A DNA stretch of 64,000 nucleotides from Arabidopsis thaliana (taxonomy: Eukaryota; Streptophyta; Magnoliopsida; Brassicales; Brassicaceae), in NCBI RefSeq assembly GCF_000001735.4, contig NC_003070.9, forward strand, positions 18,709,971 to 18,773,970. Direction: 5' to 3'. The translations under genes and the position numbers were made by a program. This document shows positions 32,201-44,063 of the stretch, piece after piece (position 1 is the stretch's first letter; every line of letters starts with the position of its first letter). The notes under the pieces are model-generated. The model was given only the letters and a program-made list of their open reading frames with translations, ran no database searches and was not told the DNA's origin.

Positions 32201-34531
32201 ATGCGCAATTGGGAGGACCCGTTTACGCTTGCGTGTAACACGGCCTTGAAGAAGAATCTACCTTCTTGCATTTTCATCATCATCTTTATCAGCGTGTTAT
32301 GTCCGGTGGCAATGTCTCAGGTGGTTGTGCCGGATTCAGATGCAGATTGTCTCTTGCGATTCAAAGATACATTAGCAAATGGTTCAGAATTTCGTAGTTG
32401 GGATCCATTATCATCACCATGTCAAGGAAATACAGCAAATTGGTTTGGTGTTCTTTGTAGCAATTACGTTTGGGGATTACAACTTGAGGGAATGGGTTTG
32501 ACCGGGAAACTAAACCTCGACCCATTGGTTCCAATGAAGAATCTGCGAACCATAAGCTTCATGAACAATAACTTCAATGGCCCAATGCCTCAAGTTAAGA
32601 GGTTTACTTCGCTGAAATCTTTGTATTTGTCTAATAACCGGTTTTCGGGGGAGATACCCGCAGATGCATTTCTAGGTATGCCACTTTTGAAGAAAATTTT
32701 GCTGGCTAATAACGCATTCCGAGGAACAATTCCTTCTTCTCTAGCCTCTTTGCCAATGCTTTTAGAGTTGAGGCTAAATGGTAATCAATTTCAAGGGCAA
32801 ATACCATCTTTTCAACAGAAGGATCTTAAATTAGCTAGCTTTGAAAACAATGATCTCGATGGACCGATACCTGAAAGTCTTCGAAACATGGATCCAGGCT
32901 CTTTTGCAGGTAACAATAAAAATGTTCTACATATTAATATTGTCATATAATGCTTTTAGAATCAAATGTCAACATGACATCCTTTTTAGGTGTGCAACTA
33001 GAGAATTCATTATTTTCATATAAATTTTGCATAAACCTTTCAAGAGTTTGATGCATTTTTGATGACATGAATATTCTATGTTTTGTAAATTGTAGGTAAC
33101 AAAGGTTTGTGTGATGCTCCCTTAAGTCCATGTTCCTCTTCCTCTCCGGGGGTTCCTGTTGTTCCGGTATCTCCCGTTGATCCAAAATCTACTTCTCCTC
33201 CCACGGGGAAAAAGGCCGGATCTTTTTACACTCTAGCAATCATTTTGATTGTTATTGGCATAATACTAGTGATCATCGCGCTTGTGTTCTGTTTCGTTCA
33301 ATCAAGAAGACGTAATTTCTTGTCAGCTTATCCTTCTTCTGCGGGAAAAGAAAGGATAGAGAGCTATAATTATCATCAATCCACAAACAAGAACAATAAA
33401 CCCGCAGAATCCGTAAATCACACAAGGAGAGGATCGATGCCTGATCCAGGAGGAAGGCTTCTATTCGTGAGGGACGATATTCAAAGATTCGATCTTCAAG
33501 ATCTTTTGAGAGCTTCAGCTGAAGTTCTTGGTAGCGGAACATTTGGTGCTTCATACAAAGCAGCGATATCTAGTGGACAAACATTGGTTGTGAAGAGGTA
33601 TAAACATATGAACAATGTCGGAAGAGATGAGTTTCATGAGCATATGAGACGGTTAGGGAGATTAAACCATCCAAATATATTGCCTCTCGTTGCTTACTAT
33701 TACCGTAGAGAGGAGAAGCTTCTAGTCACTGAATTTATGCCCAACAGTAGCTTGGCAAGCCATCTTCATGGTATGTTTGAATAAGAATTGTTAATAATTT
33801 GACATTTTATAAAACTTTTTGTGAATACTAACTATTTGAATTATACGTTCGCAGCGAATAATTCCGCTGGATTGGATTGGATAACACGTTTAAAGATCAT
33901 AAAAGGAGTAGCAAAGGGTTTATCTTACTTGTTTGACGAGCTTCCAACACTAACAATCCCTCATGGTCATATGAAGTCATCGAATATTGTTTTAGACGAT
34001 TCATTCGAGCCATTGTTAACAGATTACGCTCTAAGACCTATGATGAGCTCAGAGCACGCACATAACTTCATGACAGCTTACAAATCGCCAGAGTATAGAC
34101 CTTCGAAAGGACAAATCATAACGAAGAAGACAGATGTTTGGTGTTTTGGTGTGTTGATCTTGGAAGTTTTGACAGGAAGATTCCCTGAAAATTACTTAAC
34201 GCAAGGTTATGATTCTAACATGAGTCTTGTGACTTGGGTTAACGATATGGTTAAGGAGAAGAAAACAGGTGACGTGTTCGACAAGGAAATGAAAGGGAAG
34301 AAGAATTGTAAAGCGGAAATGATTAATTTGTTGAAAATTGGTTTGAGATGTTGCGAAGAAGAAGAAGAGAGGAGGATGGATATGAGAGAAGTTGTGGAGA
34401 TGGTTGAGATGTTGAGAGAAGGAGAATCTGAAGATGATTTTGGTTCTATGGATCATCGAGGGACTCATAATAATGTGTATTCTTCCATGTTGTTAGACGA
34501 TGATGACTTTGGTTTCTCGATGAATCGATGA
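32201..34531 (+). CDS. PRK5: Pollen receptor-like kinase (LRR III family), likely pseudokinase
   Basis: Three exons (32201-32909, 33096-33770, 33855-34531) encode 686 aa. A signal peptide (hydrophobic CIFIIIFISVLCPVAMS) precedes the LRR cap DADCLLRFKDTLANGS. About five to six leucine-rich repeats follow (LRTISFMNNNFNGPMPQ, LYLSNNRFSGEIP, ILLANNAFRGTIP), then a Pro/Ser stalk, one membrane span (about 280-303), and a kinase-like domain. The P-loop GSGTFGASYKA and VVKRYK lysine are kept. The catalytic loop reads HGHMKSSN (no HRD) and DFG is TDYAL, so phosphotransfer is doubtful. PRK family members sit at the pollen tube plasma membrane and act with RopGEFs on ROP signalling; PRK6 senses LURE peptides. 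Recognised as AT1G50610. Confidence 0.94.
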
Positions 34532-34864
34532 GTTTCAGATTTTCGGTTGCTTTTAGGAATATTGAAAAAGTTTCAAAAAAAGGTGGTTATTCCGGCGGAA
34601 GTAGCTTCACCGGAGCCGGAGGGAAGAATGAAGAACATGTGCTTGGTTTTTCTTCTTTTTAAGGTTAATGCAGATAAAAAATGTATGAGAATGTAATGGA
34701 CTAAAACATGTAAATATATTATGTATCTGTATTAATGTATATTACCATCATCATCAGCTTTAGGTCTTGAATCCAACAAATGATTTGTGTTTTATTTTTT
34801 TTTGCCTTTTCAATTTTATATACCATTCTCGTCGTGTTATAAGTGTAGATTATTTTTTTCTAAC

Positions 34865-34868
<4 letters not shown>

Positions 34869-34922
<54 letters not shown>
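34869..34922. repeat. (AT)27 microsatellite
   Basis: Perfect dinucleotide AT run of about 54 bp, 340 bp past the PRK5 stop codon. Likely highly polymorphic between accessions. Confidence 0.98.
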
Positions 34923-34925
<3 letters not shown>

Positions 34926-35326
34926 CATCGTCAGCTGTATTTTGGCCTTAACATTTCATTTTTGCTTTATATATGCGTTCACTAGATCAGCATTAATATT
35001 TTGTATAAATTAAATTGTATATTTTGTTTGAATTACATAAAAAATATTATAGTATAAAAATGATGTCATAATATTTTTTAATATTTTTACTATTTGCATA
35101 TAATGCTTCATTAGATTGACTTTGTTTAAAAATGTTATTTTTATAATAAATACAACATATGTAGTTTTAAGTAAATGTGTAAAATTTGTATATAATTGTT
35201 TTGGTAAGAAACATTTTTCTTTTGTATTAGAGGATCTAATTTTTGGCCTAACTTAGAATTAGTCTTTGTATAGTATTTTGGTTACATTTGTAGACCTAAT
35301 TGGGGCCTATATTAGATTATCTTTGA

Positions 35327-35947
35327 TAGGGCTGACGAAAAAACGGACCCGATAACCAACCTAATACCCGAACCAAAAAACTGGGTTAGGGCGGGTTAAA
35401 ATTTTAGGAAATTTCCTTATTGGGTAGACTTTTAATAAACCCGTGGATATCCGATTGGTCCGGAAATTATCCGTTACCCAAAAGGAGTATTCAAAAACCC
35501 AAACATTAATTTAATATCCAAAATATTAATTATATTTAATCGTAATGTTATCTAATTATCTAAGATTATAATTATAAATATAAATATGTCAATTAATTTT
35601 GGACCTAAATATCCAAAACAACTAAACTATTCAAAAAATATTTGTTATGTTTGTCAAAATTTAGTAAAATATATTCAAATATAATTAAATTTATTAAAAC
35701 TTAACAAATTTAAAAAAAAATTTGTTTGGACACTCGCTATCTACATAAAAATTTCCCGTTTCTTTTTTTTTGGGTATTTTTAGGGTCTGAAACTTTTTCC
35801 AAACTGACCCAAACCCAACTGGATCTGACCCAAACCAGAACCGAATATTTAGAATTATTCTATTAGGTAGTAAATCAATACCCATTAATCCCAAACCCGA
35901 ACGGGTTCTACCCGAACTCGAATGGGTTACTCATATGCCCAACTCTA
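35327..35947. mobile_element. Non-autonomous hAT-like MITE
   Basis: The element opens TAGGGCTGAC and ends, read inverted, TAGAGTTGGGC, an imperfect terminal inverted repeat. Both ends are rich in ACCCGAAC/GGGTTA words, typical of small Arabidopsis hAT elements. The 8 bp outside each end (ATCTTTGA at 35319-35326 and TTCTGTGA at 35948-35955) match at 6 of 8 positions, as for an old 8-bp hAT target-site duplication. It has no transposase. Confidence 0.7.
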
Positions 35948-36189
35948 TTCTGTGATTTAATTATCTAAAAACTCCCAAAAACACATATATTTTGCTGATT
36001 ACTTTTAAAAAAAAAATTTACATCCTCTTCTGCCAAAATCATCTTATAAGACATCACAAAACCTTTGCAATAATAATTTCATGAATGAATAATCCTAATT
36101 TGAATATACCAAGAGGTTTTGAAAGGTTTTAACTTTTTGATAGGTGTGTATGTGAGAAGGTACAGACATCGTGATATTAATCTGCTTAT

Positions 36190-36480
36190 TTATAATTTCA
36201 ACTTGTAGTATACCGTAGGTAGGCTTATATTTTACTTAAACTAAAAACTTTTATTGTAAAGATGATTATAAATATATGATATTATTTTATTTGATTTTAA
36301 ATGTACAGTAAACTGCGAGTTGTATATGTTTTGTTGATATTATTTATATTGTTTAGTGTTTAAAATTATACACTTGTATTTTGATTATTAATTTTAGAGT
36401 TTCACCTGTAGTATACCATCTTGTATTAATATCGATTTAAACCCGTCAATTCTAGGATTTTCTAGCTTGTATTAAAAATT
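36190..36480 (-). repeat. Relic of the same repeat family as 55884-56470
   Basis: Words such as GTTTAGTGTTTAAAAT, (T/A)GTAGTATACC(A/G)T, TATTAATATCGATTTAAACCC and the spacing between them recur at 55970-56100. This looks like a decayed, truncated copy of the Helitron family whose minus-strand 3' end lies at 55884. Confidence 0.55.
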
Positions 36481-38284
36481 GAATCACATCATACACATAA
36501 AAAAATCTAATATGTTTTTTTTTTAACACAAAAAATCTAATATGTTATTAATTATTGTAGTATATAAGATTATAAAATTTTAAAATAATATGTATGAAAT
36601 TGAATATAAATATTCAAATTGTGACTCAGTACTCAGTATAAAATTTTCTTAAATCTATTTTTGACCCGTTATAATATTTTTTCATGTATTGAACAGTTTA
36701 TATTCGTTTTTAAAAATTCAAATTATAGCATATGCGAAAAAACTCTAATTATTGTTTTATAACGATGATATTATTTTTTCGCAAAAATAGAATCATATAA
36801 AGATGAGAGGTGTACTATAATAATTAATAAAAAATTAATATGATAATTTGGATATCAAATCTAATTAGTTGATTTTAATTGGTTACTTTTTTGGAAATTA
36901 ATAATGTATTTCGTTTTTTAATTAAATTTAATTAATTAAATTAGTATTTGACTTTTTAATTTTTAAAGAGATGAATTAATTTACTTTTTAAATTTTATTT
37001 CTAATGGCATACCTATGTAATTACTTACAAAAAATAAGGTTATATTTAAAATGTACTTCCCAAATAATATAGTAGAATGTGCTTTAGTTGGTTGAATACA
37101 TAATACATTACAACAAATTGGAAAAAATTGTATGTACTTTTTTTTATTTTTCTAATCTATTTAATTAACCGAGTTTTTTTGTCTTCTTTATTCCATCTTT
37201 TTCAACTGTAGATCGGTAATATCCTCTCCCAAGGTAATGAATAGAAAACATGAGTTGTAGAGATTATATTGATGATGTCGTACCATTGCATGTACATTAT
37301 AGATATATGTTAAGTCAAGAGGAGAAGAAGGAAGAGAAATTATTCGAATCTCGAAGATGTCTTGATAAGATCTCATGACACTTCAGGTACATTACAAAGC
37401 TATTCTTGGATACCCAAAGAAATTTCTCTTCAAAATATAATTTGAAATCTCACCATCGATTTCACGAAACCTGAATCATGTAGACAGAGAGGTCTGTTTT
37501 TGGGCTCGATTATGCATAAAAATAGGACTACATATCAAAGGCCAATATTTTTTTGGTTAGGATGAATCTTTGAGGTGGTGATGAAAATTTATATTAAGAG
37601 TATGAGAGCATTTGTTTTCTAAACCCTAAAAATAAACTTATATAAAACATTTATTAGAATGTGATCTGTATTCATATCTCTCAATCCGATAAGCTATTAT
37701 AATACAACGAATACAAATCTGAAATTCTACACTTTATTGACATGTACATCTAATCATCGGGGTACCTTTATATATCACCTAATCACAACCATTCATAAAT
37801 ATACAAATTGTTTCCATAAATATCAACCTAATTAAATTGTAAATATATATTTTTAACAAAATATTTGCTGTAGCACATGGTCTAAAACCTCGGTTGATCA
37901 ATTTGATCATTGGATTTTCAGATTCGAAGCCTGACAGCGGAAAATATTTTGTTAATATATCCAAAAATAAAAATAAAAAAAAAGACTATAGCCTTATAAG
38001 AAAACCAAAGTACTGTATATAATAAGATATCCAAATACAAATTATCTTCCTCTAAAACTTAAATTTACTTTTGTGTTAGGTATGAGATTTTGGCATAATT
38101 GAACTCAGCATATCAAATTGAACCTCTATAATATGGGCTTATGGGAATAAGAAAAACTTAAAAACCCACTTTCCCTATCCTGTTTAGTAGAAGTATATAC
38201 TAAAGGCCTAATATATTCAGGCCCAACTTTATTTGATTTATCTCTCTAGAAAATAACTAAGCCGAAGCACCACGCCTCTCCGCA

Positions 38285-38288
<4 letters not shown>

Positions 38289-38320
<32 letters not shown>
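38289..38320. repeat. (CT)16 microsatellite in the PHD-gene 5' region
   Basis: Perfect CT run of 32 bp, about 250 bp before the ATG at 38567, in the likely 5'UTR or core promoter. CT-rich tracts are common near Arabidopsis transcription starts. Confidence 0.95.
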
Positions 38321-38325
<5 letters not shown>

Positions 38326-38566
38326 CTAGCTGCTGCAAAACTCTTTTGTAAATTTCGTTAATCGTCACTCTAAAAATTCCCCCAAATTTTTACCCGCGAA
38401 AAATTAGGTTTTGTGACGTTTTAATCTTTTAATTTTCTTTTCAAAATTTTGAAGAACAAAAAAAAAAACCTCAGATCTTCCCTCTTTCTCTCTTCTAGGG
38501 TTTCTCTCTCACTCACTCACTGATTCGTTTCTTTCGCGGCTCTCTTTCTCTCCTCTCGTGTTGAGA

Positions 38567-41035
38567 ATGGATGTGGCCATTAGTGATGATGTACCGGTGA
38601 ATCTCGAATCGGTTGAAGAAAAGAGAGATGAAGAAACTGTGGAAGAATCGCCGGTGAAGAAGAAGAAGCCACGTTTTGATGAGGAAGTGAATAGAGTGGC
38701 GGAGATTGTATTGGTGTTATCGGCATTGCGGAAGATTCGAGGTGGGAAACCCCCGACGGAATTGGAGATTGATCTAATGGTGGAAGCTAAATCGAAATTG
38801 GTTGACATGTGTCAAGAGTTTACTCCCAAGGATATTATTGGTGTTGATGCTATTGGAGCTGTCATTGAAGATCTCGGTTTCAATGGTAAGCTTAAGGATC
38901 AGAGATTAGGGTTTCGAGCTCCTAAATTAACCATCTCTGAGAAGCTATCTCTTGGCAAGAGAAAGGTTTGTCTCCTCCTTTCTTCTTCAATCTCACTGCA
39001 ATTTATAGACAAATCCGAAATATCTTTATATGTTGTTTTGGTAGATGGAGGAATTGAAAAAGAATCCAGTAGTATCAACTACATCTACATCTCCAGGTAT
39101 GACTTTGCTTACAGTCAGTAATTTTAAGTAAACTAATAACTTTCAGGAGTCAGTCATGATAAAGTTCTCCACTGTATGATTTTTGCAGCAGTAAATAATG
39201 TTTCTATGGCGCATCAGTGGCCTAATAGCGAGATGAAGGCATCCGCTAGTTCTGTTAATGCATCTGGAAGCCATTACGTTAGGGAAGCGTCAGGAATAAC
39301 ACAAGCTAGAATGGAGAGACCACAGTTTAAGTCAGATTTGCATACCGGTACTTCTCAGGGACCAGGTATCTCCACTTTGCTTACCTCGTTCTGTCCCCAT
39401 TTTATATTCTAGAGATATTCAGACTGGTAGAAGAAATAGCTCAAGTTTTGTGTTAGCTAGTGAATGTTTTTGGTCATTTTGTTGATTTGCTGTGGATTTG
39501 TATTATACTTTAGAAGTTTAAATCTTATTGAAGAATCTCATAGTGCCACTTCTGAGTATTAGTGCCGATTTTCAGAGTGTTTTTATAAGTTTTGTTGTCT
39601 GTATGACTTCTTTATTTTCTTTCGACACTTGGTATTATATTCTTTATATGATCTGGTTGATCAGTTCCTTTTGGCCATGAGGTTTTCATTTTGAGTTTGA
39701 ATCTCATATCTTCTCTTGGCCATGAGTTTTTTTATTATGATCTCTCACGTTATTACCCTTTCTTATACACCAGCAGTTCCTGCCGGAAATTATTTTGGGA
39801 ATACTACAACTTGGTCTGCCCAACCTCATTCCAGTACCTCCACCATATCATTTGGTACTGCATCAGATAGCAAGGTTCCTGTTCCGAGTTCTTCCAGAAT
39901 CTCAGATCCGAGCTTTAGACCATTTATGTCTCAAACTCCACCAGGTGCATTCCCAGGCATGAAAGGAGCAACTTATGGTCAAACTTCTTCACCTTTTGGA
40001 AACAACAACCATGCTGAAATTGCTAAGTTAATCCACAAAGTTCTGCAACCGCGGGCTAAACAAAATCTCTTGTGGAACCCACCTTCAAGAGAATACATGA
40101 GTAAAGCAATGACATGCCAAATATGTCAAGGAACTATCAATGAAATAGAAACGGTGCTAATCTGTGATGCTTGTGAAAAGGGATATCACTTGAAATGTCT
40201 ACATGCTCACAATATAAAAGGTGTTCCGAAATCTGAATGGCATTGCTCAAGATGTGTGCAATTATACAATGGCAAGTCTTTTCCTCCTAAATACGGCCGT
40301 GTCATGAGAAGCGCCACTACAGCAAAAATGTCTTCTAGTACAGCCGAAGTTCAATTACCCGCAGAGAAGGGGGTTGGTAAAATGGATCAAAAGGTTAGTC
40401 AAGAGGGAATGCCACATCTCGAGACAGCAAAACCAACTAAGGATTCAGCTATGGAACAAACAGTTGAAGCTGAAGATGTAGCTATGAATCCAATAGTTGA
40501 AAAAGCTATGAGTGAAATGGTGGAAGCTGAAGGTGCAGCTATTAATCCAATAGTTGAAGCTGAAGATGGAGCTATGAATCCAATAGTTGAAAAAGCAATG
40601 AGTCAAATAGTTGAAGCTGAAGATGCAGCTATTAATCAAGCAGTTGATGCTAACTTTCAAACACAAGCTCCCACAGGAAACGATGATGCTGAGAGTGATG
40701 ATCCTTCGGAACCAGTATCTCACTCAGAGACTCTTAATCCTCCAGAACTAGAGAAAAAAGAAGTTATGAGGAAAGATGCTACTGAGAGATCTGTTTCCGC
40801 AGATTGTCAAGATAAAAACTCAAAGATCATAGCGGAATCCTCATTACAAGAGGAGATTTCAGCTTCTCAGACAGAGAACTCACCAACCCAGCCTCCTTCG
40901 CAATCTGACACAGATCATTCCCAACAGCAGAAGACGACACCAAATGTCGAAGAGGAGAAATCAGCTTCTCAGGCAGAGAACTCACCAACCCAGCCTCCTT
41001 CGCAATCCAACACAGATCATTTCCCAACAGCATAA
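38567..41035 (+). CDS. PHD-finger nuclear protein
   Basis: Four exons (38567-38965, 39045-39096, 39189-39365, 39774-41035) encode 629 aa. The N-terminus is acidic with a KKKKPRF nuclear-signal-like patch. A PHD finger (about 326-378) shows the C4HC3 pattern: CQIC, CDAC, H-x2-C and CSRC with the usual Trp (SEWHCSRC). PHD fingers commonly read histone H3 tails, so a chromatin role is likely; the target is unknown. The C-terminal third has imperfect repeats of VEAED(G/A)AMNPIVEKAM and a duplicated SASQ(T/A)ENSPTQPPSQS block. Exons 3 and 4 both have tandem CAGCAG acceptors. The stop lies inside the second C-terminal repeat because of one extra T relative to the first copy. Recognised as AT1G50620. 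Confidence 0.9.
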
Positions 41036-41062
41036 CATGACACCAAATGTCGAAGAGGCTAC
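40850..41062 (+). repeat. Intragenic tandem duplication at the 3' end of the PHD gene
   Basis: Two copies of a unit of about 108 bp start at about 40857 and 40965 (TCAGCTTCTCAG, then GAGAACTCACCAACCCAGCC, ending in CACCAAATGTCGAAGAGG). The second copy has CATTTCCC where the first has CATTCCC, shifting the frame and producing the stop at 41033. Confidence 0.85.
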
Positions 41063-41683
41063 TATACCGAAAAATGTCACAGAAAATCCAGAGGACGACA
41101 AAAGCTGTTAATGGTTCAGACAAAAGTTACAGGGGGCAGCTCACTCTGTCCACAACAGTCGGTATTCGCACTCTATTTGGTCCTCAAGTATATATAAAGT
41201 AAGTGATGAAGTCTTTGATTTAACCTTTTGGGGTAGGTTGAATTTCTAAATCTATATTCTATGAAGTGCGTGTGTGGGCTTTCAATTTTCTGAGCAGAAG
41301 TAGTGACTGATTTAGTTTAGCTTGAACTTTTTTAAGACACTTTGTGAAATAAATCCTGAATTCACTGTAACCTTATCAATTTTCTACATCATCTAGTAAC
41401 ATGATATGTACTTTAGACTTTGTAGTACAAGACTCCGAAAATATGTTTACTTATTTTGCTATAATTAGAAGAATTTGTCACTTCACAAAACACGAGAGTG
41501 TATAGGCTTTTTATTTCCAATCTAATTTACAATGACATGACTCTATAACAACATTAATAATACAGTGGCGTATACAAAGCACAAATAATTTGATTTACAG
41601 TAGAAAGAAATTAGAAAGTGAAAGTGGTTCATTGCCAAAAGGCCCAAAACATTCGGATGTTTCTTGGAGATCCCAAAACAGAT
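41036..41683. other. Convergent 3' region between PHD and DUF3537 genes
   Basis: Contains 3'UTRs of both genes. From 41036 to 41109 the frame used by repeat copy 1 stays open to a TAA, meaning the ancestral PHD protein was probably longer by about 30 residues. The rest is AT-rich with no gene. Confidence 0.6.
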
Positions 41684-43599
41684 TCAAGAAATTCCAATGG
41701 TTTTACCAAGAAGCCAGAGAACAAGAGACAATTCAAGTCCGAAGATTGTATGGAGAGTACCTCTATCAAGTGTAAACCCATACACTGTGATTCCTGCGCT
41801 GTTATTCTCGAAATAACTCACTAAAAAAAACCCAACCAGATATCATTTTAAGTAAACCATTAAGACCAAAAAACAGCATTGCAGAAGATTTTGTATTCTC
41901 TTACCTAGAGCTTGCCGTTTTTGGAATGACATGGTACTGAAAGCATAAACAGGAATGATGTCATTATTGTCTAGATCATCTTCTTCATCACCATACTCGT
42001 CACTGTCTGATTCTGTCAACGTAACAACATCATGGACATTGTTGTTATCATTGTTGTTTCTAGCAACCAAAGTTGGAGTCTCTACTGTCTGATCAAAGGA
42101 TTCTACTGTCTGATCAAAGGATTCTAACGTGGCGCATACATGCCATTTCGCAGCTAAACATGTCACAGCCTGAGCCTTGTGTGTGATCTTTGATGCACTT
42201 CGTAATAGTATCAGAAGTGCAGTAACTAATGTCATAGAACAAAGCTGAGATAAAAAAAAAAGCACACAAATGTAAGTTTTTCGAAATGGGTTTATCGAGA
42301 AATGAACATCGAGACTAAACAAACTTACAGCGAGTTCTCCAGCTCTGTAGATATTGACTTCAGTGTAGGCTTTGGTAGTAATAAGCAGAGAAGAAAACTG
42401 ACTTCCAGTAACTAGAATCAATAAACATAGAATGAAAGAACGATATCTATGGCTAATGATTCTAAGATGACGTCTGATACGAAGATGTTCAGACAAGATA
42501 GAACCAACATCTGAATCAATCTGAAAGAGCTTAGCAAAGTCTTGAAGACGAAGGATCTGAAGATGGCAAATGAGACGGAAGAGAACACAAACAAGGAAGA
42601 TTACGGTTGTTCGGTATAGCCAAGAACAAAGCTCCATTATACAAGCCACTGTATCGCTTAAGACAGCATTTCCTAAAAAAGGTATTCGAGATCCACCTGA
42701 AGCGTACCACCAAATTTTGTATGCACTCATTGCTGAGAAACAAGGAATCACAAAGTAGGACACAATATGAAGCGAAGTCTGCAAAATAAAATAAAAAACA
42801 ATTGTAATGCTTGTGAAACAAGTAATATGGTAAAATCTAGGTTTTTACTTTTTACACAAAAATGTTTACAGCAAATAGTGAAAAAAATAACATAATTGTT
42901 TTTGTTGCTCAATCCTTAAGATGCGTCGAGTTGTTTCCTTACTTTATAATATTCATGATTCTTCTACTTTATTCTATTATTTTTTTTCAAATCTGACTTT
43001 ATTCTTTGGACAAATTATTTGACATAATCCTAAAAGAATAGAATATTAACAGATATGACAGATATGAGTTTGTGACAGATATGATTATTTTTTTTTCTTT
43101 TTTTGCGATTACAGAATTTGTAAAGAAATCAAAAAAATTGTGATTCGAAAATAGAGAAACTCACATTGAGTTGATTGGTATAATTTCGTCGAACGGTTTC
43201 GCTCTCGTCCCAGAGTTTATCAAAGAAGAGGAAGCGTCGAAGACCATACTTGCTAACGAATCTGGTGAGACAGAGGAAAGAGACGGTGGCGACGCTGCTT
43301 AGAGAAAGCTGAACGACGGAGTCGTAAGGTCTTGAATGGTAACTGTCGCAATCAGCACAAGCGAGGAGGAAGTGAGAGATCGCCGGAACGACGAGTGTGA
43401 AGACGATGAACATGGTCCAAGAGAGAATCGCTGTCCATGGACTAGAGTGATCTACACACATCCACCTTAGGTATTTGCGGAAGCTGTGTAGCTCGTCTTG
43501 TTGGTGTGAAACGCAGCGATTGAAGATCTTGTTCGTGTTGTTGTTGTTCTCATGGTTTATCAGCGGCTCTTTCCCGACGGCGATGTCGATGTCCGCCAT
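41684..43599 (-). CDS. DUF3537 multi-pass membrane protein (gustatory receptor-like family)
   Basis: Four exons (43165-43599, 42329-42778, 41905-42244, 41684-41820) encode 453 aa. A hydrophilic N-terminus (with poly-Asn) is followed by several hydrophobic spans: AILSWTMFIVFTLVVPAISH, SLHIVSYFVIPCFSAM, TTVIFLVCVLFRLICHL, FILCLLILVTGSQFSSLL, LCSMTLVTALLILL and the C-terminal LSLVLWLLGKTIGIS. The C-terminal block TVYGFTLDRGTLHTIFGLEL is characteristic of DUF3537. Published remote-homology and structure-prediction work groups plant DUF3537 with the insect gustatory/odorant receptor fold; a function in plants is not established. A duplicated ESFDQTV pair precedes an acidic low-complexity loop. The last exon was located by frame and family C-terminus. 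Recognised as AT1G50630. Confidence 0.9.
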
Positions 43600-43722
43600 C
43601 GATTAGGAAAAGCTGCTGCGGGAGAGAATGAATCAGAGTTTTTAAGAGAGAGAGATCGCGTTTGCGTTTCTTTTGACTGCGATTGGTGATGCGATCTTTG
43701 AATAGAAGTGAGATGGGAAACG

Positions 43723-43731
43723 CTATTTATA
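43723..43731 (-). promoter_or_regulatory. TATA box of the DUF3537 gene
   Basis: TATAAATAG on the minus strand, 124 bp upstream of the ATG at 43599. Confidence 0.6.
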
Positions 43732-43981
43732 AGTTTGTGTTAATTTTTTTGTTTGCGTGTAAGGTGTTGTCTAAATAGGAAGGAGTTAGTGAGAGATAAT
43801 ATTTGGAGTATAAAATTAAGGGTCAATGTCAATTAGTCAGAGAAAAGTGTTAATTGCCTATATTTTGTTTCCAAATAAACAGTTAATTGTGTGCCATTTT
43901 ACTAAGTCATTTAATGCAATCATACAAAAATGAATGTAAATGAGACTATTTGGACAAATTTTGCGGGATTGGATGGCTAAA

Positions 43982-44063
43982 TTAACTAGATCTAGTCTTA
44001 ATTAACTACTAGTATGATTGCTTTCAAATCAAAATAGTAGTCTTAATTAACTAGATCTAGTTA
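43982..44063. repeat. Inverted repeat (about 28-bp arms, 25-bp loop)
   Basis: The left arm TTAACTAGATCTAG followed by TCTTAATTAACTAC, and the right arm TAGTCTTAATTAA followed by CTAGATCTAGTTAA, are inverted copies with a short offset. Each arm also contains the palindrome CTAGATCTAG. It could be a foldback element footprint; no flanking target duplication is clear. Confidence 0.75.

Larger units (their letters stand above)
34532..38566. other. Gene-poor region between PRK5 and the PHD gene
   Basis: Contains the PRK5 3' end, the AT microsatellite, a hAT-like MITE (35327-35947), a Helitron-family repeat scrap (36190-36480), long AT-rich stretches, and the promoter/5'UTR of the PHD gene with a CT microsatellite. 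I find no protein gene; open frames at 35694, 37188 and 37779 lack family marks. Confidence 0.6.

Noticed and set aside
34767..34985. Plus-strand frame with alternating Ile-Tyr
   Set aside because: Translation of the AT microsatellite.
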